Origin: Cognataquiflexum nitidum
GTDB taxonomy: Bacteria > Bacteroidota > Bacteroidia > Cytophagales > Cyclobacteriaceae
Reading direction: 5' to 3'
Length of the DNA stretch: 64,000 nucleotides
Assembly (NCBI RefSeq): GCF_022538055.1
Contig: NZ_JAKZAM010000008.1
Location: forward strand, 1-64,000
The notes under the pieces were generated by a model. That model worked only from the letters and a program-made list of their open reading frames with translations. It searched no databases and was not told where the DNA came from. This document shows positions 1 through 8,092 of this stretch, piece after piece. The translations under genes and the position numbers were made by a program. Each line of letters begins with the position of its first letter. The first letter of the stretch is position 1.

Positions 1-54
1 ACACAGGCTAAACCCAAAAGCAGTTACCAATTAAAAAACTTGAATTCCGGTTAA

Positions 55-405
55 TTAAATAGAACCTGAGTAGTTACTGTTTTTGAGCTCAATGGACCAA
101 TCCGGGTATTTGTGTACCTCATCCAAAAAAAGGTGTTTTCCTCCTCTTTTTACAAAATCATCTACCAAACTCACTAGCCTGTTTTGTGCAAACCAAATGT
201 TGTCAAGACTGACGTAAAGCACCGTGTGGTCCAGCGGTAGATTTTTTTTGATGTATTGCAAAATTAAGGTTGTCTTTCCCACACCTCTTGGGCCTTTGAT
301 TCCTATCAATCGTGCCTCCCAACGGATTCTATCTATCTTGCTCCTGACAAATTCCAAAGAGGTTGATTCGATTTTTTTGATTGATTTTTCTAATAAGGCG
401 TCCAT
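55..405 (-). pseudogene. Truncated AAA ATPase (AAA_14/DUF4143 type)
   Basis: The reading frame encodes an N-terminal ATPase domain with a Walker A loop (GPRGVGKTTL, about residue 38) and a Walker B-like LFLDEVHKYPDW. This matches the start of the Bacteroidota ATPases that carry a C-terminal DUF4143 domain. Those proteins are usually about 380-400 residues, but this frame stops after roughly 116, directly after the Walker B region, with an unrelated tail of about eight residues. The DUF4143 half is absent from the 54 bases left in the window, so it is called a remnant. The open frame extends to a TTG at 426, but the ATG at 405 is the likelier start. Whether a break or insertion lies just outside the window cannot be seen. 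Confidence 0.75.
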
Positions 406-418
406 AATGCTTTCTTTG

Positions 419-495
419 ATAAGCAAAAATAGTGTTTATTGATTACTATAATAAGCAAAAATATAAACAATTGCTTACCACAATAAGCAAAAAAA
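419..495. repeat. Three ATAAGCAAAAA boxes at exact 32-bp spacing
   Basis: ATAAGCAAAAAT or a near copy starts at 419, 451 and 483, exactly 32 bp apart (about three helical turns). An inverted TTGCTTA at 470-476 faces the third box. The boxes sit just upstream of the minus-strand ATPase start at 405, so they could be operator sites for that gene. The spacing is seen directly; the regulatory role is inferred. Confidence 0.55.
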
Positions 496-631
496 ACCAT
501 ATTCAAACTTCGATTTTCTAAAAGACCTTCGAAAAAGTACTTCACTTCGTCCGGCATATAAATCCTATCAAAAATTTTATAATTTTAAAAAAATGCAAAA
601 CCTGATTACCTTTAAGTCGTAAATCTGTCTT

Positions 632-1012
632 GTGAAGCAATTTATTAAAATAACACTCCTTGTATTCTATGTGTTTTTCAACGCTGGGCTAAGCTATTCT
701 ATGCATTTTTGCGGAGATGATTTTCAGCGGATCAATCTTTATGGGGAATCAAAAACCTGCTGTGAATCTCAGGAACCCATGCCGGGATGTTGTGCGGATG
801 TATCCCACCTTGAGTTACCCAATTCGGATCAACAGCTTACAGAAATCATACATTTTCAGCCTCTGAGGTTTGATTTTATTTTACCCACTTTTCAATTTGA
901 ATTGTCCGAAACAATAATTGGTATTTCCGAGAAAACAGCCTTTTCTGATTCCGCACCACCAATATTACAGGATACTCCAATTTATATTTTTTGTCAGGTA
1001 TTCCTGATTTAA
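632..1012 (+). CDS. HYC_CC_PP family small exported protein
   Basis: This 126-residue protein has an N-terminal hydrophobic segment (residues 5-22) followed by HFC (25-27), two CC pairs (43-44 and 53-54) and a late APP (108-110). That is the motif series that names the Bacteroidota HYC_CC_PP family. Members are typically found beside heavy-metal RND efflux genes, as here, 262 bp before the pump. The clustered Cys and His residues suggest periplasmic metal handling, but no biochemical role is established to my knowledge. The start is GTG: an in-frame TAA lies four codons upstream and no ATG fits. It is probably the first gene of the efflux operon. Confidence 0.8.
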   Translation: MKQFIKITLLVFYVFFNAGLSYSMHFCGDDFQRINLYGESKTCCESQEPMPGCCADVSHLELPNSDQQLTEIIHFQPLRFDFILPTFQFELSETIIGISEKTAFSDSAPPILQDTPIYIFCQVFLI

Positions 1013-1187
1013 TTTTTTTCCCCTCGGAGAGGTAGATAGCCTCAACCTCTAAACACGCGCACAAAATGCATTCCTTTTGCACCTCAATGGTAGTAATAAT
1101 TATTATGCTAAAGGTCAATCCGGTCTATTTGCGTTTCCGCTGTCATTTGTCTCATAGTACCAAATCAAGGTCCAACTTTGGGAACTT

Positions 1188-1220
1188 ATTATCTACCAAT
1201 ATCAAATATCTATTTATATA
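1188..1220 (-). repeat. Degenerate GATATT tetrad (33 bp), minus orientation
   Basis: Read on the plus strand this is ATTATC-N4-AATATC-N-AATATC-N4-TATATA. It keeps the 4-1-4 spacing of the better-preserved copies at 5828, 6381 and 10453, although the outer hexamers have drifted. It lies in the spacer between the HYC_CC_PP gene and the efflux pump, 54 bp before the pump start. Confidence 0.5.
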
Positions 1221-1273
1221 TTAATCTACTGAAATAAAGCAGATTAGATAAATGAAAGTTAGTTTTAGAAACT

Positions 1274-4200
1274 ATGCTTAATAAAACAATAAAATTCTTT
1301 CTTGAAAACAAACTGGTCACGGTGATCCTTTTGGTACTCGTAGTCCTTTGGGGAATTGTCGTCGCTCCGTTCAACTGGAATACCGGTTTTCTTCCCAATG
1401 ACCCTGTTCCCGTAGATGCGATTCCCGATATCGGAGAAAACCAACAGATCGTTTTTACCGAATGGATGGGACGCTCACCCCAAGATGTGGAGGATCAGAT
1501 TACATACCCCCTGACCACCTCCCTTTTGGGAATGCCGGGTGTGAAGACTATCCGAAGCACTTCCATGTTTGGGTTTTCTTCAATTTACATCATTTTTGAA
1601 GAAGACATAGAATTTTATTGGAGCCGTTCAAGGATATTGGAAAAGCTCAATTCCCTGCCTTCAGGCTTATTGCCAGAAAGTGTGCAGCCCAAGTTGGGGC
1701 CGGATGCCACAGGTTTGGGTCAGGTTTATTTTTACACTTTGGAAGGCAGAGATGAAAATGGGAATCCTGCCGGAGGTTGGGATTTGAATGAATTGAGAAG
1801 TATTCAGGATTTTTATGTAAAGTACGGACTTGCCGGGACAGCTGGCGTGGCAGAGGTCGCTACGATTGGCGGACATGTCAAAGAATATCAGGTGGATTTG
1901 GATCCGGTGGCTTTGAAAGCCCACAATGTCACCATGATGGAAGTGATGAATGCCATCAAGCAATCCAACTTGGATATCGGCGCCAATACGATGGAAATCA
2001 ACCAAGTGGAATACATCGTCCGTGGTTTGGGATATGTCAAATCTTTGGAAGACATCGAATTGGCAGTAGTGAAAGTAAGCAACAACGTCCCCCTTAGGAT
2101 CAAGGACATTGCCAAAGTAAACATTGGACCGGCGAGTAGGGCAGAAAGGGCGATCTTGGATAAAGGTGGCGCAGAAGCAGTCGGAGGTGTGGTCGTTGCC
2201 CGATATGGCGACAATCCACTTCAGGTAATTGATGCGGTCAAAGCAAAAATCGAAGAAATCACCCCGGGACTGCCAAGCAAAACCTTGGCGGACGGGACAG
2301 TTTCCAAAGTCACCATTGTGCCTTTTTACGACCGGTCGGGTCTGATCAAAGAAACCCTCAATACGCTAAATGAAGCCATAATCCTGCAGATTCTGATCAC
2401 GATCATCGTGATCATGGTGATGGTTTTTAACCTAAGAGCCTCGCTTTTGATTTCTGCTTTGTTGCCTTTGGCGGTGTTGATGTGCTTCATTATGATGAAG
2501 TATTTTGGGGTGGACGCCAATATTGTAGCACTCTCAGGAATTGCCATAGCGATCGGGACCATGGTCGATCTCGGGATTATCCTCAATGAAAACATTCTCA
2601 GACACATCGAAGAATCAGGTGGTCAAAAAACCAAACTTCAGGTCATTTATGAAGCGACTACGGAAGTTGCCTCGGCCATAGTCACCGCTGTGATGACTAC
2701 CATCGTGAGCTTTTTACCTGTATTTACTTTGCAGGCGGCTGAAGGAAAGCTCTTTGGGCCATTGGCCTACACCAAGACTTTTGCCCTTGTGGCTGCTTTG
2801 ATTTTTACCTTGGTATTTATGCCGGCTTTTGCGCATTGGGTTTTTGGCACCAATGTCAAATCCAGGCCATACAAAAACATACTCAATTTCGCCTTGCTTC
2901 TGTTGGGCTTCGTCCTGCTCTTTTTCTTTGCCTGGGCAGGATTGGTTTTGATTTCATTTGCCACCAATAATCTTGTTCATGCTTATTTTTCTGAAAAGAC
3001 CCAAAATGGTAGATATAAAGAATGGATTTCCATGGCCATAGCCGTGGTTGGAATTTCAGTTTTGTTGGCCGAAATGTGGAGGCCGTTGGGATTGAGTCAG
3101 TCTGTTTTTGTCAATTTTATTTTCATCGGATTTGTGATTGGGTTGATCCTAGGAGGGTTTTCATTGTTCATTCGTTTCTATGCTCCCATCTTAAAATGGT
3201 GTCTGGATAATACCAAGACTTTCCTTTTGATACCTGCTCTAATCATGTTTTTGGCATTGAATATCTGGCTGGGATTTGGGAAGATTTTTGAATTTTCCGC
3301 CATTGCTTTTGATAAAATCGGATGGAATATCCGGACAACTCCACTTTGGTCCGGGTTGACACATACCTTTCCGGGAATGGGGAAGGAATTTATGCCTGCT
3401 TTGAATGAAGGTTCGTTTTTGCTCATGCCAACATCCATGCCCCATTCCGGTGTGGAGGCCAACATGCAGATCGTAAAGCAATTGGATATGTTGGTTCAGG
3501 CGATTCCTGAAGTGGAAATGGTTGTCGGCAAAGCAGGTAGGGCCGAAAGTCCGCTTGACCCTGCACCGATGTCGATGTATGAGAATATCATCAATTACAA
3601 AACCGAATACCTCCAGGATCAAGATGCCCAAAAATTAAGATTCAAGACCGATAAAGATGGTTTTTTCCAACTAAATATCGATGGCAAAGACCATTGGTAT
3701 GATCGCGTTTCGGGAACTATCTGGGATAAGGATTTCAATTATTTGGAAGAAAATAAAACCAAATCCATTGTCAAAGAAATCCAAAAGCACTTGATCCTGG
3801 ATGAGAATAAAGGCCAATACTTCCGTCAGTGGCGTGATCAGATTGAGTCTCCTGATGATATTTGGGATGAAATCCAACTGAGGACCTCAGGTATTCCTGG
3901 CGTTACCTCCGCTCCAAAACTCCAGCCCATCGAAACAAGGTTGGTGATGCTGCAGACGGGAATGCGGGCACCGATGGGGATGAAAGTTTATGGACCGGAT
4001 TTGGAGACGATAGAGAATTTCAGTTTACAACTTGAAGGCCTGCTTCAGGAAGTTCCTTCAGTCAAAGCGGAAGCAGTTTTTGCAGACAGGTCATTGGGCA
4101 AACCCTACTTGGAAGTGGATTTGGACAGGGTGGCTTTGGGCAGATATGGACTGAATGTCGCAGATGTGCAAGAGTTTATTGAAGTGGCGATAGGTGGCAT

Positions 4201-5143
4201 GACCCTGAGTACCACAGTCGAAGGCCGTAAACGCTATGCCATCCGTGCACGGTATGCAAGGGAATACCGTGATGACCCCGAGGTGTTGAAGAAAATCCTG
4301 GTCAATAGCCCAACCGGAGCTCAGATTCCTTTAGGTCAAATTGCAGAAATTACCTACCGCCCCGGTCCGATGATGATCAGGGGTGAAAACACCTTTTTGG
4401 TAGGCTATGTGATGTTTGACAAAAGGGATGGGTATGCAGAAGTCAATGTGGTCGAAAGTGCCAAAAACCTGCTGGATGAAAAAGTAAGAACCGGTGAACT
4501 TGTAGTTCCTGCAGGGGTTTCATATGTTTTTTCCGGCAGTTATGAAAATCAGATCAGGGCCGAAAAGCGCCTTGCATTGGTCATTCCGCTGTGTTTGGCG
4601 GTGATATTCCTGATCCTTTATTTCCAATTTAAGTCCACGGTGTTGACATTGATGGTCTTTACAGCCATCGCAATGGCTTTTTCCGGAGGATTTATGATGC
4701 TGTGGCTGTACGGACAGGATTGGTTTTTTGACTTCAGTTTCCTGGGTACCAATATGCGGGACTTGTTCCAAATGCGGACTGTCAACCTCAGTGTGGCAGT
4801 TTGGGTTGGTTTCATTGCCCTGTTTGGGATTGCAACAGATGACGGAGTTGTGATGGGAACCTACCTGAAGCAAAGTTTTGACAAGGCCAATCCGATTACA
4901 GTTCCTGAAATCCGGAAGGCAGTGTTGGAGGCCGGCCTGAAAAGAGTAAGGCCATGTCTGATGACCACGGCGACAACATTATTGGCCTTGTTACCCGTAT
5001 TGACCAGCTCCGGCCGAGGATCCGATATCATGATTCCGATGGCCATTCCGGCATTTGGAGGGATGGCGGTGGCGCTGATTTCACTATTTATAGTTCCGGT
5101 TTTGTATGGAAAATATAGGGAGATTATGGTAAGAAAGATTTGA
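1274..5143 (+). CDS. cusA: CusA/CzcA-type heavy-metal RND efflux pump
   Basis: Inner-membrane, proton-driven RND pump that passes metal ions to a periplasmic adaptor and outer-membrane channel. The TM4 motif GTMVDLGIILNEN contains the Asp used in proton relay. The central porter region is methionine-rich (LLMPTSMPHSG near 715, PMSMYEN near 765, MRAPMGMKVYGPD near 900) and aligns with the CusA region that binds Cu(I)/Ag(I), so copper or silver is the likeliest substrate. At 1,289 residues it is about 240 longer than E. coli CusA. The surplus is extra hydrophobic segments after TM6 (about 535-640) and a hydrophilic insert near 780-870. The TGA stop overlaps the first base of the downstream repeat array. 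Confidence 0.93.
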   Translation: MLNKTIKFFLENKLVTVILLVLVVLWGIVVAPFNWNTGFLPNDPVPVDAIPDIGENQQIVFTEWMGRSPQDVEDQITYPLTTSLLGMPGVKTIRSTSMFGFSSIYIIFEEDIEFYWSRSRILEKLNSLPSGLLPESVQPKLGPDATGLGQVYFYTLEGRDENGNPAGGWDLNELRSIQDFYVKYGLAGTAGVAEVATIGGHVKEYQVDLDPVALKAHNVTMMEVMNAIKQSNLDIGANTMEINQVEYIVRGLGYVKSLEDIELAVVKVSNNVPLRIKDIAKVNIGPASRAERAILDKGGAEAVGGVVVARYGDNPLQVIDAVKAKIEEITPGLPSKTLADGTVSKVTIVPFYDRSGLIKETLNTLNEAIILQILITIIVIMVMVFNLRASLLISALLPLAVLMCFIMMKYFGVDANIVALSGIAIAIGTMVDLGIILNENILRHIEESGGQKTKLQVIYEATTEVASAIVTAVMTTIVSFLPVFTLQAAEGKLFGPLAYTKTFALVAALIFTLVFMPAFAHWVFGTNVKSRPYKNILNFALLLLGFVLLFFFAWAGLVLISFATNNLVHAYFSEKTQNGRYKEWISMAIAVVGISVLLAEMWRPLGLSQSVFVNFIFIGFVIGLILGGFSLFIRFYAPILKWCLDNTKTFLLIPALIMFLALNIWLGFGKIFEFSAIAFDKIGWNIRTTPLWSGLTHTFPGMGKEFMPALNEGSFLLMPTSMPHSGVEANMQIVKQLDMLVQAIPEVEMVVGKAGRAESPLDPAPMSMYENIINYKTEYLQDQDAQKLRFKTDKDGFFQLNIDGKDHWYDRVSGTIWDKDFNYLEENKTKSIVKEIQKHLILDENKGQYFRQWRDQIESPDDIWDEIQLRTSGIPGVTSAPKLQPIETRLVMLQTGMRAPMGMKVYGPDLETIENFSLQLEGLLQEVPSVKAEAVFADRSLGKPYLEVDLDRVALGRYGLNVADVQEFIEVAIGGMTLSTTVEGRKRYAIRARYAREYRDDPEVLKKILVNSPTGAQIPLGQIAEITYRPGPMMIRGENTFLVGYVMFDKRDGYAEVNVVESAKNLLDEKVRTGELVVPAGVSYVFSGSYENQIRAEKRLALVIPLCLAVIFLILYFQFKSTVLTLMVFTAIAMAFSGGFMMLWLYGQDWFFDFSFLGTNMRDLFQMRTVNLSVAVWVGFIALFGIATDDGVVMGTYLKQSFDKANPITVPEIRKAVLEAGLKRVRPCLMTTATTLLALLPVLTSSGRGSDIMIPMAIPAFGGMAVALISLFIVPVLYGKYREIMVRKI

Positions 5144-5701
5144 TATTAATTGATACTGGATATTGGTGGATATTGATTTGGAGATCATTGAGTTTATCGG
5201 GTTTTATAATGAAGAATAGATATTAGTTGATACTGGATATTGATGGATATTGATTTGGGAATCAAGGTGTTTATTTGGTTTGAAAGGAAGGTTGGATATT
5301 AATTGATATTGGATATTAATTGATATTGGATATTGGTGGATATTGATTTGGGGATCAGGGTATTTAAAAAGAGGAATTGATATTAATTGATACTGGATAT
5401 TAAGAAAAGAATTGATATTAGTTGATACTGGATATTGGTGGATATTGATTTGGGGATCTGGGTATTTAAAAAGAGGAATTGATATTAATTGATACTGGAT
5501 ATTGGTGGATATTGATTTGGGAATCAAGGCGTTTATTTTGGTTTGAAAGGAAGATTGGAAATTAATTGATACTGGATATTAAGAAAAGAATTGATATTAG
5601 TTGATACTGGATATTGGTGGATATTGATTTAGGAATCAAGGTGTTTGTTTGGTTTGAAAGGAAGGTTGGATATCAATTGATATAGGATATTGGTGGATAT
5701 T
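5142..5701 (+). repeat. GATATT-tetrad array 1 (seven clusters)
   Basis: Seven clusters of the element GATATT-N4-GATATT-N-GATATT-N4-GATATT begin at 5142, 5219, 5295, 5414, 5481, 5593 and 5669. The typical spacing is 76-77 bp; the two gaps of 112-119 bp carry an extra half unit (5379, 5558). Between clusters are two recurring fillers, one containing GGTTTGAAAGGAAGGTTG and one containing GGGTATTTAAAAAGAGG. The first element begins inside the pump stop codon. A minus-strand open frame across the array is a by-product of the repeats. From 5702 to 5827 no gene or clear structure is seen. Confidence 0.9.
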
Positions 5702-5827
5702 GATTTATGAAACGGAGGGATATGGAGGATTTGAAATTAATGATGGTATTCTATTATTTATTTGAAATCAGGGAGCGGAATAGGACAATGACTTATTGAA
5801 TCATTCAACAGGAATGGTTTTGGAAAC

Positions 5828-5860
5828 AATATCTATTTGTATCGAATATCAATAAATATC
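5828..5860 (-). repeat. GATATT tetrad, minus orientation, upstream of the four-helix-bundle gene
   Basis: Plus-strand reading is AATATC-N4-TGTATC-N-AATATC-N4-AATATC, one hexamer carrying two changes. It is inverted relative to array 1 and has the same orientation as the copy at 6381-6413. The two copies bracket the four-helix-bundle gene. Confidence 0.75.
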
Positions 5861-5930
5861 TTTTTGAAATAAATTAACGATTGATTTAATTCAAAGTATA
5901 ACTAAAAAATGGCTAGAATTTATATTTTAT

Positions 5931-6323
5931 ATGGAAGAGAAAAAAGAATATATAAAACTTGAGGATTTGGAGGTATATAAATTGGCAAGAGAACTATCAA
6001 AAATGGGATGGGCCATTTATTCCAAAATGACTTGGCAAACAAGAAAGATTATAGGTGACCAATTTATAGAATCAATTGATTCGATAGGGGCAAATATTGC
6101 GGAGTCTTATGGTCGGTACCACTATTTGGACCGGATCCGTTTTTTATATAATAGCAGAGGTTCATTATTAGAGTCGATCAACCATTGGTTAAGCCTAATG
6201 GAAGAAAGGGAAATTATTTCAAAGGAAGAGTTTACTAACGTTAAAATGATTTCAGATAAACTTTCACTTAAACTGAACAATTACATTCAATCAATTTACA
6301 ATTCAAAAAAGGAATTGAAATGA
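5931..6323 (+). CDS. Four-helix-bundle protein (23S-IVS/S23, Avd-like)
   Basis: This 130-residue protein begins with the family's LEDLEVYKLARELSK and has the signature QFIESIDSIGANIAESYGR near residues 46-64, followed by RFLYNSRGSLLES. The family contains the proteins encoded in 23S rRNA intervening sequences and the Avd accessory protein of diversity-generating retroelements. They are small basic helical bundles that bind nucleic acid. No rRNA or reverse transcriptase is nearby. The gene interrupts the efflux operon between pump and channel, its TGA overlaps the ATG of the channel frame (ATGA), and it is bracketed by GATATT tetrads. It looks like cargo of a repeat-associated insertion rather than a metal-resistance gene; its function here is unknown. 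Confidence 0.85.
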   Translation: MEEKKEYIKLEDLEVYKLARELSKMGWAIYSKMTWQTRKIIGDQFIESIDSIGANIAESYGRYHYLDRIRFLYNSRGSLLESINHWLSLMEEREIISKEEFTNVKMISDKLSLKLNNYIQSIYNSKKELK

Positions 6324-7831
6324 ACCTATTCAAATACATTAAATCCCTTATTGGAAGGTGTGATGTTGGACTTTCCGGCCAATATCCATCAATATCCAAT
6401 ATCTATAAATATCTGATGTTTGCTGCATTGATGCTCAGTGGAAAAGTAAATTCCCAGTCCTTGGACACCTACCTCGAAATAGCAATTGAAAACAACCCTG
6501 GGATAAGGGCTTCTTTTAAAGGCTATGAGGCATCTTTAGAAAAGGTAAACCAAGCCAATTCATTGCCGGATCCTGAGCTGAATGTCGGGTATTTTCTTAG
6601 GCCGATGGAATTGCTCATGGGAAATCAAAGGGCAGAAGCTTCTGTGATGCAGATGTTTCCGTGGTTTGGCATGCTCAAAACCCAAAAGGATGAAGCCACT
6701 TTGATGGCTGAGGCAAGGTACGAGGCTTTCAAAGAGGAAAGGAACAGGTTGATGCTGCAGGTGAAGGAGACGTATTTCCAGTTGCAGCAACTTGAAAATA
6801 CCATTGCCATCACCCAATCGAATCTAGAAATCCTCAAAAGTCTGGAGCGGTTGGCCATCATCCGGTACCAAGGCGGAAATACCTCCGAAGCGGTGTCATC
6901 GGTAAGTTCGGCCGTCAGGAAACCCATCCAGATCCAATCTTCCGGAAGTTCTTCCGATGGCATGGGAATGGGAGGAGGCAGTCCTGCTGCAGGTACAACC
7001 CCATCCAGTCCATCCTCAGGAATGAACACCATGGGGGCCACCGGCAGTTCCGGAAAATTGACCGATGTACTCAGACTTCAGGTTCAGATCAAAGCCCTCC
7101 AAAGCGAACTGATCCAGATGGAAGTCAACAAAAAACCTTTGATAGCCAAATTCAACCAACTCTTGGGAGTCGAACAAACTGAAAAAATCAACCTTTCCGA
7201 GAAGTTTGAGCCGATCAATATTGCCGGATTGGAAGAACTGATGTTGGAGGGGATTCTGACCAACAATCCTATGGTGCTGATGCTGGAAAAAGAAAGTGAA
7301 GCTTATTGGAAACAAGCCCAAATGGCCAAACTGGAAGGACGACCGATGTTGGGTGCGGGTTTGAATTATATGGTTTTTTCTCCAAGACCTGAATCAGGAA
7401 TGATCGGAGGAATGGATGGAATGGAATATATGCCTTCCGGAATGGGCAATAACATGTTTATGGTCATGGGAACGGTGACTCTACCCATTTACAGAAAAAA
7501 ATACAAGTCGATGGAAACGGAGGCGATTTATTGGAGAGAATCCGCCATCAAGCAAAAAGAAGATCTTCAAAACAGCTTGGTCACAGAATTTGAAAGTGCC
7601 ATAGCCCTGCTCAAAGATTCGCAGAGAAAACTTGATTTGCTGGAAGAGCAGATTGAACTGACCGAACAGACCATGGAACTTTCCGTGACTTCTTATGCGA
7701 CTGACGGAAGTTCTTTTGAGGAGATTCTGAGTATCCAAAGAGAACTTCTGGACTTCAGGCTTGATTTGCTCAATACCCAGATCGAGCAGCAATTGGATTA
7801 CGCTAGACTTGAGGTGCTTTCAGGTTATTAA
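6320..7831 (+). CDS. TolC-family outer-membrane efflux channel (CusC-like)
   Basis: Outer-membrane factor completing the tripartite pump with the RND protein upstream and the adaptor downstream. It has two OEP-type halves with long coiled-coil helices (SLDTYLEIAIENNPG at the start, ELLDFRLDLLNTQIEQQ at the end). Two inserts are rich in Met, Gly and Ser: about residues 190-245 (DGMGMGGG, SGMNTMG) and 350-385 (GGMDGMEYMPSGMG), possibly metal-contacting. The secretion signal core is YLMFAALMLSGKVNSQ (residues 31-46). The first 32 residues precede it and residues 21-32 are encoded by a GATATT tetrad. An ATG at 6416 would leave too short a signal, so 6320 is kept, with the start uncertain. Confidence 0.88.
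   Translation: MNLFKYIKSLIGRCDVGLSGQYPSISNIYKYLMFAALMLSGKVNSQSLDTYLEIAIENNPGIRASFKGYEASLEKVNQANSLPDPELNVGYFLRPMELLMGNQRAEASVMQMFPWFGMLKTQKDEATLMAEARYEAFKEERNRLMLQVKETYFQLQQLENTIAITQSNLEILKSLERLAIIRYQGGNTSEAVSSVSSAVRKPIQIQSSGSSSDGMGMGGGSPAAGTTPSSPSSGMNTMGATGSSGKLTDVLRLQVQIKALQSELIQMEVNKKPLIAKFNQLLGVEQTEKINLSEKFEPINIAGLEELMLEGILTNNPMVLMLEKESEAYWKQAQMAKLEGRPMLGAGLNYMVFSPRPESGMIGGMDGMEYMPSGMGNNMFMVMGTVTLPIYRKKYKSMETEAIYWRESAIKQKEDLQNSLVTEFESAIALLKDSQRKLDLLEEQIELTEQTMELSVTSYATDGSSFEEILSIQRELLDFRLDLLNTQIEQQLDYARLEVLSGY
6381..6413 (-). repeat. GATATT tetrad inside the channel coding frame
   Basis: A perfect tetrad in minus orientation: AATATC-N4-AATATC-N-AATATC-N4-AATATC. It lies within the open frame of the TolC-type channel and is read as the peptide QYPSISNIYKYL just before the signal-peptide core. 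Together with 5828-5860 it brackets the four-helix-bundle gene as a direct repeat. Confidence 0.85.
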
Positions 7832-7889
7832 AGGAGGGTAAGGTTCAATCTCTAAGTGTAGAATTATGGGCTTTAAAGAAGCTCAATCA

Positions 7890-7922
7890 GATATTAATTG
7901 ATACTAGATATTTATGGATATT
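7890..7922 (+). repeat. Solo GATATT tetrad between channel and adaptor genes
   Basis: GATATT-N4-GATACT-N-GATATT-N4-GATATT in plus orientation, 58 bp after the channel stop. It has the same second-hexamer variant (GATACT) as most array-1 units, pointing to recent common origin. Confidence 0.8.
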
Positions 7923-7972
7923 AATTCCAAAACAAGAGGCTTACTTGTTAAAAAGTTAACCACATCGGTCAT

Positions 7973-8020
7973 CCGACATCGGTCATCGGTCATCCGACTT
8001 CCGTCTTCTGTCTTCCGTCC
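7973..8020 (+). repeat. CGGTCATC/CCGTCTTC short tandem repeat
   Basis: About seven degenerate 7-bp steps alternate CGGTCAT, CCGACAT and CCGTCTT just before the adaptor gene. A shorter relative lies at 18302-18332. A 60-codon open frame running through it (7914-8096) has no family resemblance and is not called. Confidence 0.6.
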
Positions 8021-8092
8021 TGTTTGGAAACGAATTAAAGGTTGCTTTAAAAAACGCGCAAAAATAAAAATGAACATTGAATCATATACGCC

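Noticed and set aside
876..1118. Eighty-codon minus-strand frame opposite the HYC_CC_PP gene
   Set aside because: It overlaps a better-supported gene on the other strand and has no recognisable domain.
5204..5527. A 107-codon minus-strand open frame across array 1
   Set aside because: It is composed only of the translated GATATT repeats and shows no family resemblance or start context.
5931..6323. Diversity-generating retroelement (Avd relative present)
   Set aside because: No reverse transcriptase, template repeat/variable repeat pair or C-type lectin target was found in the window.
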